64,000 bases of DNA from Epinephelus fuscoguttatus (GCF_011397635.1 NC_064755.1:38608059-38672058), one strand, 5' to 3'; counted from the first letter of the stretch, positions 21,262 to 35,800 are shown. Translations and numbers: made by a program. Notes: generated by a model from the sequence alone, not told the origin.

Positions 21262-21423
21262 TCATTTCAGCAGCGCCTTGTAGAGCATTAGAGAGCGAGC
21301 GGTGGAGCGGTCCTGCTCCAGACAGAAGATGAAGTCCCTGAGGTTAACTCGTGTGATCCGCTGACGAAGCTGCTGCCGGGACGAGGCGGCCGAAGAGGAG
21401 CCTGCACCCGAGCCTGAAGCCAC
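21262..21423 (-). CDS. taf4: TAF4 terminal coding exon
   Basis: Seen: encodes a Ser/Gly/Gln linker and then RQRITRVNLRDFIFCLEQDR, ending LMLYKALLK and stop TGA at 21264-21262. The terminal block is a TAF4-family signature. The exon lies 7.1 kb from exon 14, the largest intron of the gene, which is filled with transposon debris. A possible poly(A) signal on the minus strand (TTTATT on plus) is at 20541-20546, inside a foldback element; this is weak evidence. Confidence 0.93.
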   Translation of the reverse strand: MASGSGAGSSSAASSRQQLRQRITRVNLRDFIFCLEQDRSTARSLMLYKALLK

Positions 21424-24400
21424 CTGAAGGGAGAGACAGAGCGGCATTAGATACCTGAGTGTAGGTGGCGGGGTCCGACATTCAGTGAGGCAACACAGGA
21501 CATGGAACAATTAATCAATCAACTAATTAATCAACAGAATATTTTTCAGCAGCTATTTTGATTATGTTATTGTCCAGGTTGTTTTTGGAGGATCTATTGT
21601 TTTCCTTTTTATACATCACAGAAAACTGTTTCGTGTTGATCAGAAGTTTGATTAGTCCACTAATTGATTGCTCTTCAAAATGCCAGATATTTCCTGAAGT
21701 CACAGTGACGTCTGGGGCTGGAGACTGTTGGTAATTCAATTTCAATTCAAATGGCTTCATTGGCATGAGGTAACAGGAGACTCTTACGATCACAGTGACA
21801 AAGCTAACTGTTAGCAACACTCAGCGAGCATTAGCTGACGGTTATAAACAGGTTTAATAAAGAGCTATTTCGGTGTTGGTATGAGATTAACGGCTCGGTG
21901 TCGGATGTTAACCGCTGCTGTGGGGTTTCAGACAAAGCTGCAAAACATGACAAGTAGGATATGAGGTCACCTTGTGCACAAAAGTGTCCTACAACGCTGC
22001 ATGGAACGTTATCAACAGCTGATTGTCAGCGATTATCTGCTGCTGTTTGTAAAGCTGATGAAGAGTTTCGATCAGTGTGGGAATAGTTGGTTCAACTCTT
22101 GGGTAATATTTGGAGCTGCAGGTGTTTCTATTATTTTGTCCAGCCCTGATGCACATGAAAGCCTCTCTCAGAACTTCCTAATCATCCGTAATAACATTAG
22201 CTGAGATCTCCCACACTGTTTAATCTGTCAGTGAGTCCAGACCTGCAGGAGCATCACCACACCTTCACGTCTCAGGTGTGTCTGCAGCCTGCGGCCAGGT
22301 AACGCCCGGCTCCCCTCCGCCTGCAGCTATTCCTCCTGACGTTGCTCCAACAAGCCCTGTTTCCCAACACAGCAGTACTTTATACAAACACTGACTCAGG
22401 CTTCTTCCCACACTGTTTGAAGACATGTGAATGAACCACTTAATGGATTAGTCCAGAGGAGATTATAGGACAAAACCAGTTCACCTGATGGTCAAAAACA
22501 AGTCTGTAAACTGGTCTGTGGAATAAACCACCGGTTCTCTATGTGGCACAGAGAGATGTTAGAGCTTCTGTTTTCTCCATGAGCAGAGCCGCAGGGCCGA
22601 GACAACACCAGACTGACCGAACACCAGACTCTCTGTTACTTTTAGATTTTATGATGTCAGGAGGTGATCACAGTGCTCTACTGTCTGTCGACGTCATCTA
22701 CTACAGCACCACCAACACAGAGGAGGACATTTGGGCACTGCAGCCATTTTGAAGTTTTTGAAAAACACCTTTTTGACATCTCCGACAAAACTCAGTTTAT
22801 GTCTACAGAAGCACTTCAAACATATCCTGGAAGTTTTATCTGAAGCCACAAATAGTTGGTGCTCCAGATGGCATAACACAAATCAGACTATAAATCGGAA
22901 ATAGTTTGTCCAATCACTACAAAACTCACAGGATATGTTCCATAACAATGTTGAACCACGTGTGTAAAATTATTTTGTAATCACTAAATGGGGGGGGGGG
23001 GGGGGGGGGTGCCACCAGCTCCAAACAAGAGCATTGACCTTTCTCAAAATTTGGCCATAAATCAGTGAGAGTTTGTCCAAACATCACCAAACTCAGTGGA
23101 TATTCATGATTAAACTGTTGAAGCATTTCCCAGGGATGTTTTCAAAATTGACCAATAGGGTGTGATGGCACTGCTGAACAAGGGTGTGGCCTGGTAGAGA
23201 TCTAGGCGTAAAAAAATTTGTGTCAGTTCGATCGTTATAAAACCTGCAAGTTATCTTTAATGCAAGTGTTGTGAACTGTCAAAGGACTCAATCCTTAGTA
23301 AGGTCTAATGGTCCATGTTGGATAGAGCCCTAGATTCACCGCTTGCAGCTGTATTTTATTTGTTTTTTTCAGTGACTACATCTCTGGGTTTTGGGTGGTT
23401 GGCAGAACACTATTTTCACTATTTTCTGTCACTGTATAGACTAGAGGTAGGCAACCTGCAGCTCTGGAGCCATATGTGACTCTTTAGCTCCTCTCCAGTG
23501 GCTCTCTGTGGCTTTGACAAAAAAAAAAGTCACATGAAAATGAATAACTTTTTCATCATTGTTGTAGGCCTAAAGAAATCCTTAAATTCTCCAGGTGTAA
23601 AAATGTGTAGACTATGTACAGAATTTATATATATATATGAATTAAAAAAATAAAGTTCTAACATTTCGACCACTAAAATGTGCGTCAAATATCTACAGCC
23701 TGGCGCCTTTTCCCAGGGTTCTTACACATTTGGAATTTCAAAATTCCATACTTTTCCAAACCCTAATTTCCAGACTTCTCGGCAGCGTTTTTTTTTTTTT
23801 CCTTCAGAGAATATGCGACATCTGAGTAAACATATTAGTGTATCATATTTCACATCATATTTAATTATTCTTAATAGGCGATTGTAGCCAAGTACCATAA
23901 TGGCATGCAAATAAAAACTCAGGTAAGTTCAATGTCTGGGCTGAGGCAAAAAGGTTGGGACTCTGGGTGCAAGCGATGCAGTAACGAGATGTCGGTGTTT
24001 TTTCCTTTCATGTGGCTCAGAATCGCTTTCTCCCCCATGTTGGCGATGTCAAACGATTTCACACAAAGCTTGCATCTAGCTCTGTGTGTGAACTGGGAAT
24101 CCTTGGCCAACCAGTATTTATATACGGTATTGTCAAGCCATCCATCCAAAAACTTGCATCTACCCATTGTGAACCACATGAAACTCATCTTCTTGTCAAA
24201 GGTGCAGTGTTGGAGTGAAACTTGATACCTGGGGGGCTGGAGGAGGGTCATGGGGCAGCGGACTGGACATACCACTTGTCAATCAGGTAAAAGGGGCGGT
24301 ATGTTTTCTGAGACGTTTGCTCTCACACAAACTGTGGTTAAATAAAACACGATCCGGATTGATTAAATTATTTTTGGAAATACCTCATTTTCTATTTTAG

Positions 24401-27400
24401 AAAACAGTATTTTAGAACAGTGGTAATAGTCTGGAAACATAAATATTTTTCCATACATTATTTTTTATTTTCCATACTTTTTAATACCTAGAAATTGATC
24501 AAATTTGTTTCCATACTTTTCCATACTATTCATACTTGTGTAGGAACCCTGTTTTCCTCTAAATTTTGCCAAACCTCAGTCTAGTCTTGAGCCTCCCCAT
24601 CTAGGCTAGCAATGGATTCCAAATCCATAAAAGTCTCGGAGGAAAAAGTCAAATTTAATATTAAGTGGACAGATTTGTTTGCTTTCAAATGATCATAAAT
24701 AGCCCACTGCTGAGGAGCCATCTTGTGGTAAAACATATTTCTGAATACTAATTTAGACTTATTTTCATTGCTGATAGGCTAATTCAGACCTAATACACAG
24801 TGTTACCATGAGGCTCAAATATGTTTTGCAGCTCCAGGCAGATTGTTTTAAATTTTATTTGGTCAAAAATGGCTCTTTTGATAGTTAAGGTTGCCCTTAG
24901 TTTCTTGGTTGACTAATTAATTATTTAATCTATACCAGGGGTACCGACTGGCTGATTAACTGATAATGAAAATATGACAGAACCACTGATTTATTGGCTG
25001 ACGATCAGTACCGGCCAGTATTCTCCTTGTTGACTGCCACTGCCCTGTCTGCAAACAAGATGACATTCACCGTGACAGGGGTCGATGTTTTTCTGTTGTG
25101 TCACAGGCTAAAAAGCAGAGCTCCACACTAATAGCGTCCCACTGTCCGGGGGACAATAGGAAGTCATTGGTATTGGTTTCAGCCCCAGAATGTCACAGTT
25201 GGTGCGTCCCTTGGAACTACAGCTCTGCGTGAGTCAGGTAACTAACTAAACCTGACCTGGTTACTGAGGCCTGAGGTTTAAAGCTAACAGGCTCTCTCTC
25301 TGTAGTTAATGTGTGTGTTTTAAACCCAGTGCAGTGAATGTAAGGTTCAGCGTGAGCTGCTGCTGCTGCTGCTGCTGCTGCTCAGTGCAGGAGGACAGCC
25401 TGCAGGCAGAGCTGACAGCACAGGATAGGAATGAAGCTCCAGGTCCACACAGGAACACAATCAGAGCATTATGAAGCCACACGGCCTGCAGGCACACACA
25501 CGCACAAACACACACACATACTATACTGCTACTGACTTTAACATCACTAAATATGCAACATAACATGGTCAAATATCCAAATTTGGCTCAAATTTTAATT
25601 GAATTTTAACAGAAAACAATCAAACTAAAACCAGACTGAAAGTCTTGTCTCCATCCTCAAGTCTGCTGTGTGAATATTAGTGTCATATACTGAAGCAGCT
25701 GGTTGGAGCAGAAGAAGAAGAAGAAGAAGAGAGTCAAAGAGCTCCAGTAAAAGCTCTAACAATGGTGGGAAGTACTGAAAGAACAGGATATATTAATAAA
25801 TAATTCTGGGTCATATCGTCCCGCCTGGTTTCCCATCACACTGTGGTCAGCATGATGGTGGAACAGGTGATAAGTATTATTCTCTCTGGTGTTAAAAAGT
25901 CTCAAATCTCACTGTGTGAAAGCTGCAGAGACACTGCTGGAGACCTGAGGAGGTAAAAAGGTGATGCAGGTTATTTGTTGTTTCTTCAGTGAGGATAACA
26001 GAGCTGCTGCGTTGTTACTGTGTATTCATAACAGGCTGCAGGCCCGGGGCGATGGAGGAGGGTGGGACTATCTGAAGCCTGATCAGGCCTGCAGTGTGGA
26101 GCTAAAGGGCGTACTGCAGCAGCCCGAGGGCAGATCAGATAGAAGGAGCTCAGACAACACATAACACTTTGTGCTGCTGCTGCTGCTGCTGTGTGGATAA
26201 AAAGAGAAACAGACTGAGTGGATAGCTGATGAAAACATGATGAGGAGACTGTAGAAACATTCCCATCTTGTTCTCCATGGTTTGAGCTTTGACTGGAGCT
26301 CTTTGAATCACCTCGACCAGCTGCCTTTATGTATGATACTAATATTCACACCACAAAATCCAGTCAGGGTTTAGTTTCAACAGTTTCTGGACAAAAAAAA
26401 TCACTTCCTGCAGGTTTAAGGTGTGTGGCCCTTGTCTGTTTTTCTGCTGACTGCCTTAAAAAAAACTGAATCAAAGCTTTGAAGACTTTTAGAGATGAGC
26501 AGAAACTCTGAACTTTACCTCATTATAATTATGTTATACACAGCTGTAACGACAGAGCGCTACCATCCAGACAGAAACCATCACTCACTGCAGGCCAGCA
26601 CATAGCTCACATATCCCAGAGTTCATTGCCCCCCGTCAGAGGATTAAGCGACCCCCAAAATGTTGGATTTCTCCGCAGGGCCCCCGCACCCCCCTCCTCA
26701 CCCCCCATCACTCTGCCGTCTTTGTCTGGGCCTGCCGGAGGGCGAGCCTCAGGCAGGATGTGTGGGGAGAGAGAAAGAGCATGTGGGTGAGGGTGGGGCG
26801 AGCACGAGGCAGGCACCCCCCTGAGGCCATGACCCCCCCCACCACCACCACCACCACCTCACCCCTCCAACACCCAGCCCCGAGCTCATTTCTGCAGAAC
26901 TCAAATCTATGGCTGCCCTCAGGGGGGAGACGGGGGGTGGGGGGTACAGGGAGAAATGGGGGAGGGAAGGGGGGGGAGTCACACCCACAACAAACCTTCA
27001 GGCAGACACTGACCCCCTTCACTCAACTGTGGTCACACTCACTGCCTGGATTACAGACTGTGTGTGTGTTGATGGAAAAGGTCATGAATGTATGTGTGTC
27101 TCTGCACACACACGCACACACACACGCACACACACAGTGACATTAATGTCAGACCTCTGACAGACAGACAAACAGCAAACCTGACCCTCTCTACTATAAC
27201 CTTTTCGTAATTTAAAGTCACTTTAACTTAAAGTCACGACTTCAGTCTGAAACATTTCTGTTTCACGTTCAGCCCGACACTCTGAACTGAAAGACGTCAC
27301 ATTTTAACATCACTGATTTCCTGCTGAGCATCAGAGGACAGACGGGGCTTTTTACACGGTCCCTTCTTTATGCCACCTTTGCTTTTTTACACTGAACCAA

Positions 27401-30400
27401 TCAACGATGGCATCATGCCACTGCCGGTATCTCAGAAGCAAAAGGGGCGTGACAGATGTGACATGTAACACAACAGCAGTGTGACATATAATTGACATGT
27501 CAGCAGCGCTTTCTAAGCTACAACAATGGCCTTAATATGGCAGTAACAATCATCTACCGTCTCTGTTATATGGAGGCTCATCTCACCCTCTGCTGGAGGG
27601 TTAAGAGCTCCCTTTCTGAATTGTTTCCCCAATGTGTGGACATTTTTCAGCTGCTGTTCTTCTTCTTTGAGCTAGCTGCTAACTGCTAACAGCTACTTTA
27701 AGAGAGTCATAGTTACTCGCGCCGTCTTATCTGGTGCTTATCTGGCGTGGCCTCAAATAAGACTCTGCAAATGCCCTTCACTTCAACTAGTAGAGTGCCC
27801 TCACATGCAGCCTGCCCATAGGGTGGAAACCCTAGGTACTACCATGTCTGAAGCAACCTCATTGGGAAGATGGGAGTAGTGGGGTACGGGTACCCCTACT
27901 CAGTGTGTTTCCCTTCGAGACCCAAGGACAGCCAGGACCATTACCACACGATTGACAGACCTACATGCACGCCAGTGCTCTTGGGTCCAGCTAACTAAGA
28001 CATCTTGTCTGTCATACATCCCCTGAACGTGGGGTCTGGAGATCAGGCAGAACACCCTACACTATGAGCAGCCTCTAGATCCAGAGTCTGGGAACCACAG
28101 TTAATTACACTGTGGGCAGGTGCTACCAGACAGCCACCCAAAGTAAAGCAAGTACTTTTTAAACCGTTCATACTGAGGTCGTTTCGGCGCTGATACTACC
28201 TCTGTTCCCAGCTAAGAGGCCAGACAACTTTGCCACCCCATTCCATGATTGTACCATTTATACAGTACGAAAAGGTGGCATAACAATGTAAAATTCCCGC
28301 CTTGAAGAGGCAGTGTAAAAGAGGCTTGTGACACAATCACAATCTGTCCTGAAGACTCTGGACGATGATGAAGCTTCATATTAACATCAGATCAACTCAA
28401 GAACATATTTTCAATGTAGATTACTGTATGTCCTCAATAACGAAAAGGAGTCCAGTCAGTGTCCAGTATGACCAAGATGATAACTGCTATATGATGGGAC
28501 TGCTTCCTGTAACCGTTTCTCTGATGTCTTACCTCCGTGCTGGACGTGGAGCCTCCCGGTGAGTCCAGCTTGCGTTTCTTGCGAGGCCCGATGGCAGCAA
28601 GAGCCGTTAGGTTGGCGTCTCGCTGTCTCATCTGAGCCAACTCTTGCTGCTGCATCTGTGGAAGAAGACAGAGCAGAGAGACGTCACCTTAACAGTTTAC
28701 ATTTGTTCATTAACAGAATCAGCCATGATGATGACATTTTATAGTGTAGATGTATAATTAAAAACATTTATACGCAATTAAAACAAGATCTGAAGTTTAA
28801 GGTCATTTGCAGATTATTTCATGTATAAGGAGCACTGTAAGAGGGCGACATTCTTCATAGTTCAGTTCTGATCAACTTATTCTGTGAGCGAGTACCAAGG
28901 TTAATTTTCTTTTCAATCACACATCTCAGATCTCAGTATGCTGAATGTTTTTAGTTTTGGTTGAACAAAACAAAACATTTGAAGACATTAAGTTAATTTT
29001 TTGGACATTTTCTAGTTGCTGCTTTACTCTTCACAACCACTCAGACTAAAACATATTAATGTTGTCCTTCAGGAACAGCAGACAGGTCATTATCATCACA
29101 GCTGTTTGAATTCAGTGTGTGTGTGTGTGTGTGTTGGACAGAGGATGTAATTAGAGGCAACATTTACACTCTCATTAACACACTGTAAAGATGATGAGAA
29201 GAGAAGGAGGGCACATGGTGTGTATACACACAAACACACATACACAGCTGTCTTTCTATATTTGTGAGGAACCCTCACTGACTTGGTGCATTCACTGACC
29301 TTAACTATCACAGCCACATGTCTAATCCCAAACTACTAAGATTGTTTTATTTCCCTAAAGCTGAACCAGAATCCTTTTAATACCTTGTTTTAAGACTTTT
29401 AAAAGGGTGTTTTATATTATTTTAGCTGTGAATGACGAGCTGCATCCTCAGGACGGAGATCACCTCTGTAAATCGAACCTCAACCTTTAAACAAACTCTG
29501 GGGAAAAAAAACAAACTTTTCCACTATTTTTCTGACATTTTATAAACCAAACCATGACATCAGTTCACAAAGAAAAGAACCAGCAAATTAATTAAAAATG
29601 AAAATAATTGTTAGCTGCAGCGCAAGATCCGATTACACAATTACTCACATCTGATTCAAATCAGTCAACACGTGTTACATGTGTTAGCATCATGCTACAC
29701 ATGTTAGCTTCATGTTACATGTGTCGTTTCATATTACATGTTAGCTTCATGCTACACATGTTAGCTTCACGTTACATGTGTTGGTTTCATACTACATGTT
29801 ATCTTTATGCTACATGTGTCAGCTTCATTTTACATGTGTTTGATTCGTACTACACTGAGGTTCATACTACACGTCTTAGCTACATGATACTCATGTTAGC
29901 TTCACACTACAAGTATTAGCTTCATGCTACATGTGTTTGTTTAATGCAACGCATGTTTGACTCATACTGCACGTTAGTTTCATGCTATCTGTGTTAGCTT
30001 TATATAACGCGTGTTAGCTTTATACTACAAGTGTTACCTTGATGTTACATCTGTTAGCTTAATGCTTCATGTATTAGCCTCATGCTTCAAGTGTTAGCTT
30101 CATACTACACCTTAATTTCATTTTATGCGTGTTAACTTGGTAATACACGTTAGCTTCATATTACGAATGTTAGCTTAATGCTTCATGTATTAGCCTCATG
30201 CTTCAAGTGTTAGTTTCATGTTACATTTGTTTGCTTTATGTTACATGTGTAAGTCTCATACTACACGCGGGGTCATCCCTATGTTTCCCGGGTTCTATGT
30301 TCCCCGCTTACCACCCAAAAAGGTTCTATGTTCCCCACTCAACCAAAAAGGGTTCTATGTTTCCTGTTTGGTTGAGTGAGGAACATAGAACCCAGGAAAC

Positions 30401-32824
30401 ATAGAACCTTTTTTGTGTAAGCGGGGAACATAGAACCTTTTTTGCAGGGTTAAGTGGGGAATATAGAACCCGGGAAACATAAATACGCTCCCCTACACGT
30501 TACCTTCCTGCCACACGTGTTAGCTTCATGATGCACATGTTACCTTCATGTTACACATGTTGGCTTCATGTACATGTGTACATGTGTTAGCTTTATGCTA
30601 CAAGTTTAAGCTTCATGTTACATGCGTTTGGTTCATACTAAAAGTGTTAGTTTAATCCTACACTTGTTAGCTTCATGTTACACCCGTTAGCTTCAAGCTA
30701 CATGTGTTAGCTCCGTGTTACTGGTTGTGCAGTTTCTATGAGACAGCAGAAGTTTGTAATTTAGTAAAACATGGCGGTGTGATTGTATCATCACAGTCAC
30801 AGTCATACAGCATGACCTCTTCAGGCTCTGACATGTCTCCACCTGGCTCTCACTGCTCCTCCCCTCAGGCCGCAGCAGAGCATGGTCTTATGGGTAATGA
30901 CCCCTGACCTCAGCAGGCCTCGGGGTCTGCCTAAGGTCTGAGCAGTGACTCTGCTGCCGCCTGGCTGTGGCCTCGGGGCGTCACTGAGGGAGGACAAAGC
31001 CTCCACACAGAGAGGATGTGTCAGCTGGGTTCATGTATGAATATAAAAAAGGGCGGGGGACGGGTGGAGCTGCAGAGTTTACATGCACACAGTAATGAGA
31101 CACAGACAATACTGCCGGTTAAAAACAGGACTGACAGAGTGTTTTCAGAAGCTTTTGTTCAGTCGTCTCTTATTTTAATCGACCCAGCTGTTCACACAGT
31201 CCGAGGAGCAGCTCACACTGTACTCACTTGAACATATATTTCTACACCTCAGGTCTGTTTTCTTTTGTTTTACACAATAACGTCAGTGACTGTCTGTTTA
31301 CCTACACTCAGTATTGAACTTGAACACATCCTGAATCTGTAGCTTCAGGCATTAAAATATGAGGATGAAGTTTACCTGCTGAAGAGAAGACGAGCACACA
31401 GGTGAAAGAAATAGTGTTTGAATAATTAAATCTATTTCTGCTCGTCTCTGTTGGATTGCCTGATTCCATCCAGACTTTATTTCTTTTCATGATTTATTGT
31501 ATTGTATTTAATCATTTTACTACATATTCTGATGTTGCACATATACGTGGCCTCAAATTCTGAACTATACAAGTTTCTAATGGTCATTTTTTGTACATTT
31601 TTTCCACTTAATTTCATCTTTACTTGTTTATATAGCTTTCTAATTTTAGATTGATTTTTTAGAATGGTTTTAATTAAATGTATGTTTTGGCTGTAATACC
31701 CATTGTCTCCTCATGGGGATCAATAAAGTTTTATTTTTAGTCATTATTATTATCTATGTTTCCATGACAGGTGGACAAACTCCAGCTGCTGAAGGTCATG
31801 TCATAAGACTGAAAGCTCTTGAAATAAATATTAAAGGGACCTGGAGGTGAACCACCTTCAAACAGTGAACACTTTTTGACTGATGTGTGTATGCAAAAAA
31901 AACCACTTTATACGAGGGAACAAACCTCTTTAGCTTTCTGCTTCAGACGAGCCTGTTCAGGATCCTCTTGTCTGGCACGACTCTGGAAATAAAACACAGG
32001 CTCAGTTAGAGATTTAGGACATGAAGATGGAGAACACAGGGAGAGCACATGTGACTATAAAATGACTTCCTGGCAAATTAATATCAAACACATCATCATC
32101 ATCACTGAACTGAGGTTGAAGCCATAATTATAATCATGTTGTTATTGAGAGACAGTTTAATGTGAATACAATGAAGAAAATTTCTATAATAGAAACACGA
32201 TCACCTCCTCAATGGCACCTCTGTCATTAGCTCTGCGTATGTGTGTGAGTGGCTGTGTGTAATGATGTCTGCAGAAGGTCAAATTAGTAATTAACTATGC
32301 TTTCATGTGTCACACACACACACACACGCACACACGCACACACGCACCCTTCAGACTGCACTGATGATGATACTTTCTCAGGACAGTTTACAATGACTTC
32401 ACAGAGCTTCTTCGTTCACTCTGGTTCATTTTCTCTCTTTTACTCGTGTTTATTCACTCACATGCTGCAGATTTATTAAAATTAATTAAATTTTTATTTA
32501 AAAAAACTACGCTGGTTTTTAAGATTTTTAAATCTTTTAAATGAAGCAATAAGTCAAAAATCCAAACTCTGATCCTCAGATAAATCTGAAAATGTTGTTA
32601 AATAAAATATTAATTTATTACATTTATTTATTACATTTATATTTATTTAAAAATTTAAAACATTAAAAATTAATTAAATATTTATTTATTCTAATATAAT
32701 TTTACTGTATTTCAATTTAGTCTTTTTAAAACTTTCAAGAATTTTGGGTGAAAAAAGTAATCACTGGACATATTTCTGACAGAGGTTAAGAGATCATGAG
32801 TGTATGTATAAGTGTGTGTGTGTA

Positions 32825-32878
<54 letters not shown>

Positions 32879-35800
32879 CCTTGGCAGCCTTGAGCAGAAT
32901 CTCTCTCTCCTGTTCGTCTTTCCTCTGTTTCTCCATCCTCTCCAGCTGCTCGAAGAAACGAAGCTGCGAGCGAACGTCTGACGTCTGTTCGTGATTCTCT
33001 TCATCCTGGAGGAGGAGGAGGAGGAGGAAGAGAAGGAGGAGGAGGAAGATTAAGAAAGGAGAGCACATTGTTTCTTCCTGTTTTGTGTGTAATCATGTTC
33101 ATCCTGTGCATCACTCTGTAATAAAGGTGAGGGTTCCCTCTGTGACTCAGTGTGAGACAGCTGGTTCTCACCTTCCCTCCGTCCGTGCGGTGCTGAGCGA
33201 CGGCTGAAACCTTCTCCAGCAGGGAGCGCAATCTGGACTGGGTGGCGTGGGAGATGAGGTTCACCACCTCCAGAGGCACCTCGCTCACGCCCAGCTTCTT
33301 AGCTGAGGACCAGAGAGAGAAAGTCAGATAAGAGGACAGATAAACAGATAAGCATGTCTTTCAGGTATCAGGAGTCTAAACTGTTCAGATTTTCTCTGAT
33401 GTGTTTGTGCAGTGAGTCCAGCTCTGACAGGAAACACAGATGAGTGCAGAGGAGCTGGGCCGACAGAAAATTTGCTTGAAAGATGACACAATCAATTAAT
33501 GATTATTAAAATAGTTGCCAATTAATTTCCCGACACAATTTCCACTGACTAATTGCTTTAACTCGAAACAGTTCCCTCTACATTTCTGTCTCACAACAGA
33601 TCTGCTCTGCTCACTGTAACTCTTTCAGCTCCTCTACTTACTACCACCACTCCTCCTCCTCTCTGGGGAGGAAGATGTAAATGTCTCCGCAGGACTCAGT
33701 GTCTCTTGAGGCTGTTTTCCCTTTTAGCTTTGTAATCAGGGAAAATACCCTTGCTGATGTCGACACATGTTACCATGGTTACACATAAGCCTTAGCATAA
33801 ATAGATTTTAAGCCTTACAAAGACCATTTTTTAGATCGCGGACAGATTTCAGAATCAGCAGATGGTAGTTTAGCTTTTTAAAGCACGCTAAAATCACATA
33901 TCTGCTGTCATAAAATCATCTGGTTCATTTGCTTTCACACCACAAACAAACCGCACCAGAGTTCATTTGAAACCGGACCGAGACCACCTCTTCAAGAAGG
34001 TCCAGCTGTATTGGTGCCACCAGGGTGCGACTGCAGTGTTCACACCTGCCCAAACGAACCGCACATATGGGGGCTAACGAACTTGAGTTTGAATCAACCG
34101 AACCAAACAGGGCAGGTGTGAAAGCAATCTAATAGGCTGTGTAATTACTCACTACTCACTACCTCTATACAGGCAGTAGTGAGTAGTGAATGAGTGAATG
34201 ATTTCGGACACAGCCATACTGTCACTGTGACTGTTAGAGCTGATCTTTGTGAACAGGACTGTGCTTGCAGAGAGCCTCATTTGCATAGAAAGGGGACAAT
34301 GTGCAAATAGCACAGGCCACAGAGAAGCCTTAGGGCTACATTTCACTCTATGTGGTGCACTGAGTATTATACAGTTTACTTTTTGTCTTATTTGTGAAGG
34401 TTTAGAGGCTGCAGACGCTTCTCCCAATACTAATGTCACATGCCAGGCATCAGGTGACAGTACCTGTGTCCAGGATGCGGCGGTGCAGCAGGCCAGTGGG
34501 CAGGAAGGACTCGTCTTTACAGGAGCGGATCTTCGTGCCCACGAGCTCCGAGCTGGTTGCTAGGATGCGGGCGTTTTCCTCGTTAAGGTTGACGCCGGCC
34601 ATGGACGCCACGTCGTTGATGTCGTCGTCATCTCTGTTGGGAGACAGTCAGAGAAAAGACTTGTTAATGTTCACATCAAACAGCAGCAGAAAGTCTCCCA
34701 GTTACCACAATAACCAGCTGAAGGTAAAGTCTCCCACTATGTTAAACTTCCAGTCTTTAAAATATTGATTGGTTAAAACTGTTCAAAGGCTGCATCACAT
34801 CTTTCAAAACTTTATTTTTCTGTCACACAGAATTATGCAGCCTTGTTTGTGTTTGAAAAACTGAACTATGAGCCATTTTTATTCTTCTTTCGTTGAGAGT
34901 GAGTTTATTTATTTCTGTCCCCAGAAAGCTGGATCTAAGTTAGAAATAATAACCCAGAGGTTCCTTTAAAAGTTGGTTCTTATATTGGTACATGAAGAAA
35001 GCTTCATCACTTCATCCTCTTGTAGATCTAAAATATCAGGACTGACACTATGGAGCCTCCAATAAAAGCATTTCAAATGCTTGAATGTGTTTAATGTAGA
35101 TAATTCAGGTGTAGATGAGCTTTGTGAGGAGGAAGCTGCAGTAAACTCAGTCCTGCAGAGGGTCAGTCACACATCATGACAGCTGGAACACTGCTGTGAT
35201 ATTAATGTGTCTGCATGTATCAGCACTGTGTGCACATGCTGCCCTCTTCTGGCTGATCTCTGAACTACACCACTGACCAACTGCCTCTGTCGGGTATGGA
35301 GGACATAAGTGGCAAAATAAAAAATATATAAAGAAATACATATATGTATGTAGAAAATAGTACAAAAATAAATGAGTTTGGGGAAATAAATAGGGGCAAA
35401 TGCAAAAGGAAAGTAACACAGAAATAAATCAATAAATACTCAAATACAAAATTAATTTATTTAAGAATGAATAATTTAAAAATAAATTTAAAATAAATTA
35501 AAAAGTAAATGTGAACATGTAATATTAATATTAATACTTAAAAAAATAATACAAATAATATATAAATTGGGGAATTAATACAAAGACGAATAAATAAAAA
35601 TGCAAATTAATACAGAAATAGCAATTTAAGTCATGTTTTATTACTTAATGGCTACATTTATTTTTAATATTATTTTTGGTAGATGAGAAAAGAGTTTCTA
35701 GCCTCCGGCAGACAGCAGGTTTCACTATATTAAAGTAATGATCATGAGAACATTTATCAGTCAGTCTGTCGTCACAAATGTTATGAAGCTCAAGACAAAC

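Larger units (their letters stand above)
23445..24897. mobile_element. Older repeat (GGCAACCT ends) split by a later hAT insertion
   Basis: Seen: left end AGGTAGGCAACCTGCAGCTC followed by TGGAGCC; right end ATGGCTCTTTTGATAGTTAA followed by GGTTGCC. These are the two ends of a repeat common in fish (from memory). The material between 23714 and 24551 is a separate hAT-type element, so the older copy was interrupted. Confidence 0.6.

Noticed and set aside
27492-27689. 65-codon frame similar to one at 60076-60264, suggesting a small gene family
   Set aside because: Both lie in copies of the same TTTTTACAC-ended repeat in opposite orientation; similarity is due to the repeat.
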